DNA from: CAWAYH01 sp963786195
GTDB taxonomy: Bacteria; Acidobacteriota; Vicinamibacteria; Vicinamibacterales; 2-12-FULL-66-21
Assembly (NCBI GenBank): GCA_963786195.1
Contig: CAWAYH010000003.1
Coordinates: forward strand, 1-64,000
Reading direction: 5' to 3'
DNA: 64,000 nt
Each line of letters opens with the position of its first letter. Within the stretch, counting starts at the first letter, position 1. A program made the position numbers and the translations under genes. The notes under the pieces are model-generated. The model saw nothing but the letters and a program-made list of their open reading frames with translations. It made no database searches and had not been told where the DNA came from. Positions 25,486-35,638 of this stretch are shown here, piece after piece.

Positions 25486-26685
25486 TCAACGAGTAAAGCG
25501 CTCGAGTCTTTCGATCACTTCCCCGACGATATTGTTTGGCGTCGAGGCGCCAGCGGTCAGGCCGATGGTTACCGGTCCCGAGGCCGGTAGCCAGCCGCGC
25601 GATGCCTCTTCCCGGCTCGCCGCTGTCGAGGGGGCGCCGACGGGGCGGTGCCTGACTTCGTCCGCCGAGACGACCGACTCCGGATCCGCGATGTGAAACG
25701 TCGGCACGCGGGCGGCGCAGATCCTCGCCAGATTGCACGTGTTGCTGCTGTTGTACCCGCCCACCACGAGCATCAGGTCGAGTGGATGCGCGTCGAGCAG
25801 CGCGATCACCGCATCCTGTCGCTCTTGCGTCGCGGAGCAGATCGTATCGAACGCCCGAAAGTGATGGGCGAGGTTGTCCTCGCCGTAGCGCTCGGCCATA
25901 GCGGCCTTGAACATCTCGCCGATCTCGAGGGACTCGGACATCAGCATGGTCGTCTGATTGGCACAGCCAATCCGCACGAGGTCGAGATCGGGGTCGAACC
26001 CCGGCGACACTGCCTCGGCGAATCGCGTCATGAACGCGGCGCGGTCCCGGCCGTGGCGGATGTAATCGCAGACCGTTTCCGCTTCACGCCGATCCAGGAC
26101 GACCATGTACCGCCCGCGAGGTGATTTGAGCGCCTGGGACGCCGTGGCGCGGGTCTCCTCGTGTCTGACCTTGCCGTGGATGATCGCGGTGTACCCGTCC
26201 TGAGCGTACCGGACGACGTTCTTCCAGACGTTCAGAACCGAGCCGCACGTGGTGTCGACGAGCGTGCAGCCCTGGTCGGTGAGTCGGGCGAGATCCCCAA
26301 CCGTCACGCCAAAGGCCGGCAGAATCACCACGTCTCTGGCGCCGAGCGCGCCCCATTCCTCGCCCTCGTCGCTCAGGAAGCGGATGCCGGCGGCACGCAG
26401 CCGGTTGTTGACGTGCGGATTGTGAATGATCTCGCCGGTCAGGAAAACGTTCTGCTCGGGGAACCGGCGTCGCGCCTGATACGCGTAGTCAACCGCGCGA
26501 TCGACGCCGTAACAGAAGCCGAACTCGCGGGCCAGGTGTACGGTCAGCCGGCCGGTCCGGTACTGATAGTCGCCGTTGCGGACGTCCTCGACGATGGAGC
26601 TGTGGTAGGCCGCCGCCAGCTCGGCGGCGACCGCCTCCTTCATGTCGAGACCCTTGCGGAAAATGAGGGGCTGCGGAGACGCCAC
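25486..26685 (-). CDS. ispH: 4-hydroxy-3-methylbut-2-enyl diphosphate reductase (IspH)
   Basis: A 399-residue enzyme, last step of the MEP isoprenoid pathway, giving IPP and DMAPP. The three cysteines that hold the iron-sulphur cluster are in FGFCYGV, DTTCGSV and TICSATQ; substrate residues lie in IIHNPHVN and YNSSNTCNL. It has the long form (about 400 residues, with an N-terminal extension and inserts), as in cyanobacteria and plants, rather than the 310-residue E. coli form. It starts 3 bases after the stop of an anti-sigma gene, so it is probably transcribed from that ECF operon. Confidence 0.95.
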   Translation of the reverse strand: MASPQPLIFRKGLDMKEAVAAELAAAYHSSIVEDVRNGDYQYRTGRLTVHLAREFGFCYGVDRAVDYAYQARRRFPEQNVFLTGEIIHNPHVNNRLRAAGIRFLSDEGEEWGALGARDVVILPAFGVTVGDLARLTDQGCTLVDTTCGSVLNVWKNVVRYAQDGYTAIIHGKVRHEETRATASQALKSPRGRYMVVLDRREAETVCDYIRHGRDRAAFMTRFAEAVSPGFDPDLDLVRIGCANQTTMLMSESLEIGEMFKAAMAERYGEDNLAHHFRAFDTICSATQERQDAVIALLDAHPLDLMLVVGGYNSSNTCNLARICAARVPTFHIADPESVVSADEVRHRPVGAPSTAASREEASRGWLPASGPVTIGLTAGASTPNNIVGEVIERLERFTR

Positions 26686-26688
26686 TAG

Positions 26689-27324
26689 CTATCTGGGCCG
26701 ATCGAGGTCCCGGGCGCGGGGCGTGATGTCGTCCATCGGTTGGAGCGCCCGCACACGAATGGAGCTCTGCGGACCGTCCCCTTCGTACAACAGCGTTTCG
26801 TCGGAAACTGCGTTCGTCGGCGTGAGCCCGCCTGGCTGCTGAACGGTCTGGGGCCGCGGGGTGAGACGCGCCACCTCGGTCCCCTCGCTGCCGGCGCGGC
26901 CGATCGGACGACGGAAATCGAGGAACTGTCCGGCCGCCAGGCCGATGACGAGCCCGGCGGCTGCCGCCGCGGCGATCCACCGCTGGGCGTTGCCCTGAGT
27001 GGAGGTGATCGGTCGAGCGAAACGCGGAAATGCGATCACGCGCGCCGGGCGTTCGAGTGCTTCGAGCCGCCGGAGAATCTGCGTCTGCTGGGCCGCGAGC
27101 CGCTCGGCGGGGAAGACGTGATCGGCCTGGGCGTGGGCTTCGGTGCGGACACCGTCCAGCCAGCTGCCGTAGGCGGCCGCGCGCGCGCGGCAGTCCGCGC
27201 AGGACGCGAGATGCGGGTGGGCGATCGATCTCCGGTCCGCGATCGAAGCGGTCCAGATCTCGGCCAGGGCGGCATCGTCCAGGTGCCGCTCACCGTTCAA
27301 CCCGAGTCGATTAAGAATGGACAC
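26689..27324 (-). CDS. Anti-sigma factor-like membrane protein
   Basis: A 211-residue protein with an N-terminal cytoplasmic domain containing HPHLASCADCRARAA (H-x3-to-4-C-x2-C, zinc-finger anti-sigma pattern), one membrane helix (WIAAAAAAGLVIGLAAGQFL, about residues 115-135), and a periplasmic tail rich in Pro, Gly and Arg. I chose GTG 27324, which overlaps the sigma stop by 14 bases. The frame is open upstream, but that part lies inside the sigma gene. Its partner is the ECF sigma factor just upstream. Confidence 0.8.
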   Translation of the reverse strand: MSILNRLGLNGERHLDDAALAEIWTASIADRRSIAHPHLASCADCRARAAAYGSWLDGVRTEAHAQADHVFPAERLAAQQTQILRRLEALERPARVIAFPRFARPITSTQGNAQRWIAAAAAAGLVIGLAAGQFLDFRRPIGRAGSEGTEVARLTPRPQTVQQPGGLTPTNAVSDETLLYEGDGPQSSIRVRALQPMDDITPRARDLDRPR

Positions 27325-27979
27325 GGCGTCTTTCTCCCGTCGGCGCGACGCTCGCCGCATCTTCGGCCAACAGCGTCCGCAATCGACGAATCGCACGAAA
27401 CAGATGCACCCGCACGGTCGACTCGTTGAGGCCCGTCAGCGCGCTCACTTCCCGCGACGTGAACCCCTCGTAGTGGCTGAGCATGAACACCGACCGCTGC
27501 CGTTCCGGGAGGCGTGCCAGCGCCCCCGCGAGTTTCCGGCGACGCTCATGCGCCAGCAACTGATCTTCCGGCGAAGGCCCTCCGGCCGGCATGCGCTCCG
27601 CGAAATCGCGCTGCGTGGGCGAGGACTCCGGCATCGGGACCAGCCAGCGTTCCCGACGCGTCCGGGCTTTGATGCGGTCCAGGCATCCGTTGATCAGGAT
27701 GCGCGTGAACCAGACCTCGAACGGCAGCTCCTCGCGAAACGAGGCGAGGTGAGAGTAAGCCTTGACGAAGGCATCCTGCACCGCCTCGTCCGCTTCGGCC
27801 GCGTCACGCATATAGTGGAACGCGATCCGCGCCGCGCGTCGCTGATGGCGCGACACCAGCTCGGTGTACCGTTCCCGCGCCTCCGCGTGACGTCCTTCCG
27901 CCTGCAGCGCCTTGACCGCAGAGGCAGCGGCGCTGTCGGCTTCACGGCTGGGGAGGCTGGCCGCCTGGGCTCCTGACAT
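27311..27979 (-). CDS. ECF-type RNA polymerase sigma factor
   Basis: A 222-residue protein with sigma region 2 (RIAFHYMRDAAEADEAVQDAFVKAYSHLASFREELPFEVWFTRI, here without gap in one frame) and region 4 (LPERQRSVFMLSHYEGFTSREVSALTGLNESTVRVHLFRAIRRLR). A 45-residue N-terminal extension precedes region 2. First gene of a sigma / anti-sigma / ispH row. The start ATG 27979 is the only good one before region 2. Confidence 0.9.
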   Translation of the reverse strand: MSGAQAASLPSREADSAAASAVKALQAEGRHAEARERYTELVSRHQRRAARIAFHYMRDAAEADEAVQDAFVKAYSHLASFREELPFEVWFTRILINGCLDRIKARTRRERWLVPMPESSPTQRDFAERMPAGGPSPEDQLLAHERRRKLAGALARLPERQRSVFMLSHYEGFTSREVSALTGLNESTVRVHLFRAIRRLRTLLAEDAASVAPTGERRRVHS

Positions 27980-28094
27980 CTGATTACGTTTTTCAGCTGC
28001 AGCTGTTTACCGTGGGGCCGGTCGCCCCGCTGAAGCCTTGTCCATTATACGGGACGGCCCTCCCGAACGCCCCATGTCGCCTCTCGTCGCGGCG

Positions 28095-28100
28095 GATAAT
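28095..28100 (+). promoter_or_regulatory. -10 element placed for a leaderless DUF4159 transcript
   Basis: GATAAT, 8 bases before the ATG at 28109, preceded by GCG. No -35 is clear. The distance leaves no room for a ribosome binding site. The same spacing is seen before tesA. Confidence 0.4.
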
Positions 28101-28108
28101 ATGGCGGT

Positions 28109-28774
28109 ATGGTCGGCGACACGGCAGGACCGCCCCATCAGGGGCGGCCCAGGGCCTTCGAATTCGTCTTTGCGCGCCTTCGCTATGACTCCGGGGACTG
28201 GGACTACAACCCGAAGGTCGCGGCCAACGTCCTGAACTCGGTCGTCGAGTACACGACCATCCCGGTGTATCCGGAGGAAGTCGTGATTGCGGCAGCGTCC
28301 GAGGAGCTTCTGTCGTTTCCCTTCCTCTTCATGACGGGTCACAAACTCGTGCGCTTCAGCCGCGAGGAGCGCGACCGCCTTCGGCAGTTCGTCGAGCACG
28401 GCGGGCTGCTGTTCTCGGACGACTGTAACCACGACGTGAACGGTCTCTACGCGCGCAGCTTCGAGCAGGAGATGAAGGTGACGTTTCCAAACGGGGGAGC
28501 GATGCCCAAGCTGCCGCGGACTCATCCGCTGTATCGCAGCTTCTTCAAGTTCGAGGACGGGCCGCCGACGACGTCACACGAGCTCAACGGCTGGGGCGAC
28601 GAGATCGTGCACGACTACCTGCGCGGCATCGAGCATCGTCACCGCGTAGGCGTGCTCTACAGCAACAAGGACTACGGCTGCGAGTGGGACTACGACTGGC
28701 GCAACAAGCGATTCCAGCGCGAGGACAACACGAAGTTCGCGGTCAACGTCGTCGTGTACGCGATGACGTCGTAG
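28109..28774 (+). CDS. DUF4159-domain protein
   Basis: A 221-residue soluble protein matching the DUF4159 pattern: FVFARLRYDSGDWDYNP at the start, a central class-I glutamine-amidotransferase-like fold (LRQFVEHGGLLFSDDCN), and the end YSNKDYGCEWDYDWRNKR with KFAVNVVVYAMT. DUF4159 proteins usually occur near MoxR-AAA, VWFA and membrane-protein genes; here none is adjacent, so it stands alone. Function is not established. It may be translated from a leaderless mRNA. Confidence 0.8.
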   Translation: MVGDTAGPPHQGRPRAFEFVFARLRYDSGDWDYNPKVAANVLNSVVEYTTIPVYPEEVVIAAASEELLSFPFLFMTGHKLVRFSREERDRLRQFVEHGGLLFSDDCNHDVNGLYARSFEQEMKVTFPNGGAMPKLPRTHPLYRSFFKFEDGPPTTSHELNGWGDEIVHDYLRGIEHRHRVGVLYSNKDYGCEWDYDWRNKRFQREDNTKFAVNVVVYAMTS

Positions 28775-28792
28775 ATCCAGGTCTTCGGTTGC

Positions 28793-29773
28793 TCAATGCG
28801 CCGACCGTCTCGATCCCTGAGCCAGCACGAGTCTCGTTCCCGGATAGTACTGGTCGAGCACCTCGTCGAGCGTCGCGCCGGCGCGCAGGCGCGCGAGCGT
28901 GCCGGCCTGGCAGAGTCCGACGCCGTGCCCGAATCCGCGCCCCGAGAACGCGAAGGTTGCGCCTTCGCGCCGGACGTCGAACCACGTGCTCCGGATTGTC
29001 CGCGCGCCGAACGCGCGCGTCAGCGCCTGACGCAGGTCCTCTCCTCTCACGTCGATCTGCTGCGCGCCCCGGATCGTGACGCGCTCGGCGCGGCCCGCGT
29101 CGTCGCGCCTGGCGACCGTGATGGCCACGGGACGGCCGGCGCTCGCCGTGCGCTGATCGGACTTGAGCGCCCGTGCCACATCGTCGATGGAGGCCACGAA
29201 GCTCCAGGCCGCGTGGGCGTCGAGCGGGACGCCCGTGTCGGGACGTGAGACGAGATAGGGCCGGTTGACGCTGCCCCAGACCGATGACGCAGCGCTCGTG
29301 TGCCCGCCGCAGTCCGCATGAAACAGCGCCTCCGCCGGCGCGCCATCGAACCACAGAAGCATGCCCGACGTGCGCCGCACGGCCTCGGACGCGGCAGCGG
29401 ACCACCGCGACGTCTGCACGCGCCCGGGCTCGAAGATCTGACAGTGCGTGGTCGAGCAGAGGTCGAAGCCCTCGCTGGTGTGACGAGCCCTGTGAGCGAC
29501 GGCGTAGGTCCTGCTGATCACCGCCTGCACTTCGAGCATGCGCTCGACCGTTTCGAGATCGCCCGCCGGAGGCGCGAACTCGCTGATGGCCGTGGCCAGC
29601 ACGTACTCGTCGAGCGGAACGTTACGGACGACAGGCTCGCCCCGTTCCATGCGCTGGATGCGTACCGTCTCGGGCAGGGACATCTCGGCCGTGGGCAGCG
29701 TCGGGGACGTTGGTACCATCAGGCAGGCTTGCGCGATCAGACAGCCGAGAACGAGGAGGAGCGGACGCCTCAT
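28793..29773 (-). CDS. SpoIID/LytB-domain protein (amidase-enhancer or lytic transglycosylase-like)
   Basis: A 326-residue secreted protein. The signal has a possible lipobox (LLLVLGCLIAQAC). The SpoIID domain follows: VPLDEYVLATAISEFAP near residue 55, then QAVISRTYAVAHRARH, ADCGGHTS and GRGFGHGVGLCQAG. In spore formers SpoIID trims peptidoglycan; relatives outside them likely act on cell-wall glycan too. Start is ATG 29773 or, three codons earlier, ATG 29782. The frame remains open for another 500 codons antisense to the response regulator, which I treat as a chance reading. Confidence 0.82.
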   Translation of the reverse strand: MRRPLLLVLGCLIAQACLMVPTSPTLPTAEMSLPETVRIQRMERGEPVVRNVPLDEYVLATAISEFAPPAGDLETVERMLEVQAVISRTYAVAHRARHTSEGFDLCSTTHCQIFEPGRVQTSRWSAAASEAVRRTSGMLLWFDGAPAEALFHADCGGHTSAASSVWGSVNRPYLVSRPDTGVPLDAHAAWSFVASIDDVARALKSDQRTASAGRPVAITVARRDDAGRAERVTIRGAQQIDVRGEDLRQALTRAFGARTIRSTWFDVRREGATFAFSGRGFGHGVGLCQAGTLARLRAGATLDEVLDQYYPGTRLVLAQGSRRSAH

Positions 29774-29839
29774 GCCGATCATATCGGTGGAAGCGAATGG
29801 TAAAGTTAGCGCGACTGGCGGCTCCGACCACCCACAGAC

Positions 29840-31183
29840 ATGGCCCGCGTCCTGGTAATCGATGACGACCCCGGCGTGAGGGAGAGCATGGGACGCATGC
29901 TCCGCACGGCCGGCTACACCGTTCAGGCTGTCGCGACGGGCGAAGAAGGCTTCGAGCTCGCGCGCGGCGATGCGTTCGACGTGATCCTGTCCGACATGCG
30001 CATGCCCGGGCTCTCGGGCCTCGACGTGCTGCGAAAGCTGCGCGACGTGCGCGTCGATGCGTCGTTCATCATCATGACCGGCTTCGGCACCGTCGATGCC
30101 GCCGTGGAATCGATGAAGCTCGGCGCGGTCGACTTCGTCCAGAAGCCGTTCTTCCGCGACGAGCTGCTGATGCGCGTCCGCGCCGCCGCGGATCGGCGTC
30201 AGCTCGCGCGGCAGGTCGATCTTCTGCAACGCCAGATCCAGCCCTGTGCGTCGCTCGATGCCCTGGTCGGCGAGAGCCCGGCCATGAAGAAGGTCAAAGA
30301 CAGAATCCAGCGCGCGGCGGTCGCCACCGGAACGGTCCTCATCACCGGCGAGACAGGCACGGGCAAAGAGCTCGCGGCGCGCGCGATTCACGCCGGGAGC
30401 CCCAGGGCCGAGCGCTCGTTCGTCGCCGTGAACTGCGCGGCGCTGACCGAATCGCTGCTCGAGGCAGAGCTCTTCGGCCACGCCCGCGGCGCATTCACTG
30501 GCGCCGCGACCGCGCGCCCGGGCCTGATCGAACACGCGTCGGGCGGCACGCTGTTTCTCGACGAGATCGGGACGATGTCGAAGTCGCTGCAGGCAAAGCT
30601 GCTGCGCGTGCTCGAGTCCGGCGAGATCCGCCGCGTTGGCGAGAACGAGAGCCGGACGGCCGACGTGCGCTTCGTCGCGGCGACGAACATCGATCTGAAG
30701 ACCGCCGTCGCGGCGGGGGACTTCAGGAGCGATCTGTACTACCGCGTCCACGTGCACGACGTCCACATGCCCGCGCTCCGCGAGCGGACGGGCGACATTC
30801 CGCTCCTGGTGGCGCATTTCCTCGCGCGCTACGGCCGCGGCACGGCCGTGACCGGTTGTTCGCCCGCGGCGATGGCGGCGCTGGAATCGTTCTCCTATCC
30901 GGGGAACGTCCGTCAGCTCGAGCACCTCGTGCAGCGCGCGGTGGCGACCGCGCAATCCTCGCAGCTCGAGCCGGGCGATCTTCCCGAGGAACTGATGGCG
31001 AGTCCACCCGCGCCCGCCCCTCCCGAAGGCACCGTTGCGGCCGCCCGGGAGAAAGCGGAGCGCGAGATGATCGTCGCCACGCTCGCCCGCAGCCAGGGCG
31101 AGATTGCGGCAGCGGCGCGCGAGCTTCAGGTCAGCCGAACGACGATGTGGCGGCTGATGAAGAAGCACGGCATCGAGGGCTGA
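29840..31183 (+). CDS. Sigma-54-dependent response regulator (NtrC family)
   Basis: A 447-residue protein with three domains. Receiver (1-120): acidic DDD at 8-10, phospho-acceptor Asp in VILSDMRMPG, Lys in VQKPF. AAA+ (about 145-375): Walker A GETGTGKE, intact sigma-54 contact loop GAFTGA, Walker B GGTLFLDEIG, arginine finger region FRSDLYYR. C-terminal Fis-type helix-turn-helix (about 400-445, EIAAAARELQVSRTTMWRLMKK). It has no kinase of its own next to it, but twin palindromes and a -24/-12 promoter lie just downstream, before the next kinase gene, so it may activate that operon. Confidence 0.93.
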   Translation: MARVLVIDDDPGVRESMGRMLRTAGYTVQAVATGEEGFELARGDAFDVILSDMRMPGLSGLDVLRKLRDVRVDASFIIMTGFGTVDAAVESMKLGAVDFVQKPFFRDELLMRVRAAADRRQLARQVDLLQRQIQPCASLDALVGESPAMKKVKDRIQRAAVATGTVLITGETGTGKELAARAIHAGSPRAERSFVAVNCAALTESLLEAELFGHARGAFTGAATARPGLIEHASGGTLFLDEIGTMSKSLQAKLLRVLESGEIRRVGENESRTADVRFVAATNIDLKTAVAAGDFRSDLYYRVHVHDVHMPALRERTGDIPLLVAHFLARYGRGTAVTGCSPAAMAALESFSYPGNVRQLEHLVQRAVATAQSSQLEPGDLPEELMASPPAPAPPEGTVAAAREKAEREMIVATLARSQGEIAAAARELQVSRTTMWRLMKKHGIEG

Positions 31184-31197
31184 TCTCCTCCGCAGAT

Positions 31198-31239
31198 GTT
31201 TCAGAGCTGAAACGCGCCCGCGTTTCGGACCTGAAACGC
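31198..31239 (+). promoter_or_regulatory. Twin upstream activator sites (palindromes GTTTC-N6-GAAAC)
   Basis: Two 16-base palindromic sites with the same frame: GTTTCAGAGCTGAAAC at 31198-31213 and GTTTCGGACCTGAAAC at 31222-31237, the latter extended to GCG/CGC. They start exactly 24 bases apart. They lie 130-160 bases before the predicted sigma-54 start site, a usual place for enhancer-binding proteins. Confidence 0.65.
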
Positions 31240-31334
31240 GCGCACCTCCGTTGGGCCGGAGTCGCGCGACGCGCATACCGCTAAACCCTTGAGGGACATC
31301 TGCTTGACCTCGCGCCCGCGGCGAGGCGTGGCCA

Positions 31335-31349
31335 CGGCCCGGGACTTGC
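31335..31349 (+). promoter_or_regulatory. Sigma-54 (-24/-12) promoter
   Basis: CGGCCCG, 4 bases, TTGC: GG at 31336-31337 and GC at 31348-31349 are separated by exactly 10 bases. Against TGGCACG-N4-TTGC it differs at two places. Start of transcription would be near 31360, 44 bases before the kinase ATG. Confidence 0.6.
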
Positions 31350-31403
31350 CACGTCCCGTCAATCGCGCACGTGTGCGTTCAGCACGCCGCGCTTCCATCT
31401 GCA

Positions 31404-33019
31404 ATGGCTCAACAACCGCTTTCACACGTCGACGACCCGACGATCGAGCGAGCTCACGCCCGCAGCGACCTGCAGGCGATCGACGACATCGTTCGCGGCA
31501 AGCAGGAGTGGGAACGCACGTTCGACGCGATCAGCGATCCGATCGCGGTGTTCGACGACCGCGGGCTGCTGCTGCGTGGCAACATGGCGCTTGCCGGCCA
31601 GCTTGGCCGGCCGGTCACGGAAATCCGGGGATCGAAGTGCAGCGAGGTGGGTTTCTGCGGCGGTCAGTGCCCCGTCTGCGCGGTAGGCCGGGCGCTCACG
31701 CGTGATGCCGCCGAACGCGCGGAGATCACGCTCCCCGACGGGCAGATTTTCAGCGTCACCACGTTCCCCATTTGCGCGGGTCCGGATGGCGCGGCCGTCG
31801 TCCAGGTCGCCAAGAACGTCACGGAGGAGATTCGCTCGGCCCGCCGTCTTCAGCGTCTGAGCGACGAGCTGGGCCTGGCGAACGCCCAGCTGACCGCGAC
31901 GCTCGAACGGCTGAATTCGACGCAGGCCCAGCTGCTGCAGGCCGAGAAACTCTCGGCGATCGGTCAGCTCGTCGCCGGCGTGGCGCACGAGCTGAACAAC
32001 CCGCTGACGACCGTCATCGGCTACGCGCAGCTGCTCGAAAGCGAGCTGCGCGGGGGCGAGTCGAACCGTCCGGCGAGCGCGCTGGCGCAGGACCTCCAGC
32101 GCATTGCCGAAGAGTCCGCGCGCGCGGCGCGCATCGTCCGCAATCTGCTCGCGTTCGCGCGTCGTCAGACGGCTGCGCGTGTCCCGCAGGACGTCGCCGA
32201 CCTGGTCAATCGCGTGCTGGTGCTGAGGAGCTACGACCTGCGGCTCACCGGAATCGAGCTCGAAACCAAGTTCGAGCCGGACCTGCCGCTGGTGGTTGCC
32301 GACGACAGCCACCTGCAGCAGGCGCTGTTGAACCTCATCCTGAATGCCGAGCAGGCGATGCGCGGGCGATCGCTGCGCCGCATGGTGGTCAGGGCTCGTT
32401 TCGATTCCGCCGCCGCCGCGGTGGAGCTGTCCGTGTCCGACACGGGTCACGGCATCGATCACGCCAACCTCTCCCGCATCTTCGACCCGTTCTTCACGAC
32501 GAGGGACGTCGGAGAGGGCACAGGTCTCGGGCTCAGCATCTGCTACGGGATCGTGCGCGATCACGGCGGCCAGATCTCGGTCTCGAGCAAGGTGCAGGTC
32601 GGGACGACGTTCTCGATTCTCCTGCCGGCGCGGGTCGAGCTGCAGCGGGCGCCGGGGCCGTCCATTCTCGTCGCGCACAGCGACCAGGGCGAGCGGGAGC
32701 TCGTCGCCGCGGCGCTCAGCGGGTGGGGCTACGGCGTGGTCTCGGCCGGCTGCGCCCGCGAGGCGTTGGCGTCGTGCGGCCGGCATCAGCTGGACGCGCT
32801 GCTGATCGATCGCGGGGTTCTCGGTGGGGACCTGGAGGGCTGGCGCTCGGCCCGGGCAGACGCGGCCCGGCGGGTTCCGCTCATCGTGATGGGGATGGCG
32901 TCGGACAACAGCGAGCTCGATCGGTTCGGGCGTGACGAGGCGACCGCCGTACTCACGCCGCCGTTTCAGTTGCGATCGCTTCGCGCCGCGCTTCGTGCGG
33001 TGCTGGAAGGGAAGGACGC

Positions 33020-33023
<4 letters not shown>
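31404..33023 (+). CDS. Sensor histidine kinase with Cys-rich PAS domain and degenerate C-terminal receiver
   Basis: A 539-residue protein without membrane segments. PAS domain (about 35-155) containing four cysteines at residues 79, 85, 89 and 92 (CSEVGFCGGQCPVC). A coiled coil follows, then HisKA with the phospho-acceptor His in VAGVAHELNNPLTT, and HATPase (N box NLILNAEQAM, G1 DTGHGID, G2 GEGTGLGLSI). The last 120 residues resemble a receiver (ILVAHSDQGERELV, ALLIDRG, LTPPF), but the acidic pair and the conserved Lys are changed. Start ATG 31404. It ends with ATGA into the next regulator. The PAS cysteines suggest a redox, metal or Fe-S signal. Confidence 0.88.
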
Positions 33024-34445
<1,422 letters not shown>

Positions 34446-34447
34446 CG

Positions 34448-35530
34448 GTGGCGGGATCTCACGAAACTACCCTGAAATCATCGGTCGCGAACGGGGCGTC
34501 AGGCGAGTCCGGACGCTCGGTGCTCATCGTCGACGACGAGGCGGCGGTCCGGAATCTGATGCGGCGCTGGCTCGAGTCGCGGGGCTATGCCGTTGCCACA
34601 GCCTCGGGCGCGGAACGCGCGCTGGAGGTCATGGCTGCGGCACCGACCGCCGTGGCGCTCTGCGATCTCCGCATGCCCGGACACGACGGCATGTGGCTCG
34701 CCGACCGCTGCGGCACGACCATCCGGAGACGGCCGTCATCATGGCGACCGGTGTCCAGGACGTCGCGCCGGCACTCAAGAGCCTCCGGCAGGGCGTCGTC
34801 GAGTATCTGACCAAGCCGTTCGAGCGTGATCGGCTCTGCGAGGCCGTCATCGCGCGCGCTGGAGTGGCATCGGTCGGCCTGCGACTCGCGGCGCTGGCGG
34901 GAGCTGCTCGCAGCAGGAGATGTGCGTCCGCCACGCCCACCTCGCCCGGCTCATCGAGTCGGCATCCGTCGCGTCCGAGGGGGATCTCGACGCGCTGCTT
35001 TCCCTGTGCACCGCCGGGGATGCCGACGCTTACGCCCATGCGTACCGCGTCGCCGCGTTGTCGGCCGGCGTGGCGCGGTCGCTGAAGCTGAGCGAGGACG
35101 AGGTCGGGACGATCGAGCGCGGCGCGCTGTTCCACGATCTCGGCAAGCTGGCGATGCCGGAGGCGCTCCTGCGCAAGCCCGCGCCGCTGACGATCGAGGA
35201 GCAGAATCTCATTCGCGAGCATCCGACGCTCGGCAGCAGGCTGATCGAGCGGATTCCCTACCTGGCGGCGGCGGCGCTGGTCGTTCGCGACGCCCACGAG
35301 CGCGTCGACGGCCTCGGGTTCCCGGTCGGCCGGCGAGGCGAGGACGTCTGGCTCGGCGCCCGGATCGTCGCGGTCGCCGACGCATTCGACACCATGACGC
35401 GGGCCCGCGTTTTCCGGGACGCGATCGCCCCGCCGCAGCCCTCGCCGAGCTCGACCGCTGCAGCGGCACCCAGTTCGATCCGGCCGTCGTCGACGCCTTC
35501 AAGCGCGTGGTCGACGAACGCGCGGACTGA
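34448..35530 (+). CDS. Response regulator with HD-GYP domain (several frame breaks)
   Basis: Read from GTG 34448, across breaks near 34702, 34856, 34908 and 35430. The receiver has VLIVDDEAAVRNLM, LCDLRMPGHDG and LTKPF. The HD-GYP-type phosphodiesterase domain has the HD in ALFHDLGKLAMPE, then LIREHPTLGSRLIERI, and AHERVDGLGFP in place of HHE..DGxGYP, and VADAFDTMT. The end reads LAELDRCSGTQFDPAVVDAFKRVV. HD-GYP proteins degrade cyclic di-GMP or related dinucleotides; the GFP variant leaves this open. Third gene of the kinase operon, 3 bases after the preceding stop. Confidence 0.8.
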
Positions 35531-35638
35531 CCTGAGATTCGGCCGTCCGTCAAATTGACTTCCCGCCGTCCCTGTCAGTCCACGATCCCCACTCTGGACT
35601 TGTGGCCCGTCCACCATTCCCCTAACCGCGAGGAGCAG

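Noticed and set aside
27994..28005. Palindrome CAGCTGCAGCTG upstream of the second ECF sigma gene
   Set aside because: Short, low-complexity AGCTG repeat; no promoter boxes around it can be matched, so an operator claim is not supported.
29774..31276. About 500 codons of open frame antisense to the sigma-54 activator, continuous with the SpoIID gene
   Set aside because: Arg/His/Glu-rich composition, no domain, and complete overlap with a well-supported gene. Long antisense frames are expected at this GC content.
34448..35530. Fusion of sigma-54 activator and second receiver as one long protein
   Set aside because: The open frame joins them only because a frame slip hides the helix-turn-helix and stop of the first protein; the restored reading gives two normal genes.
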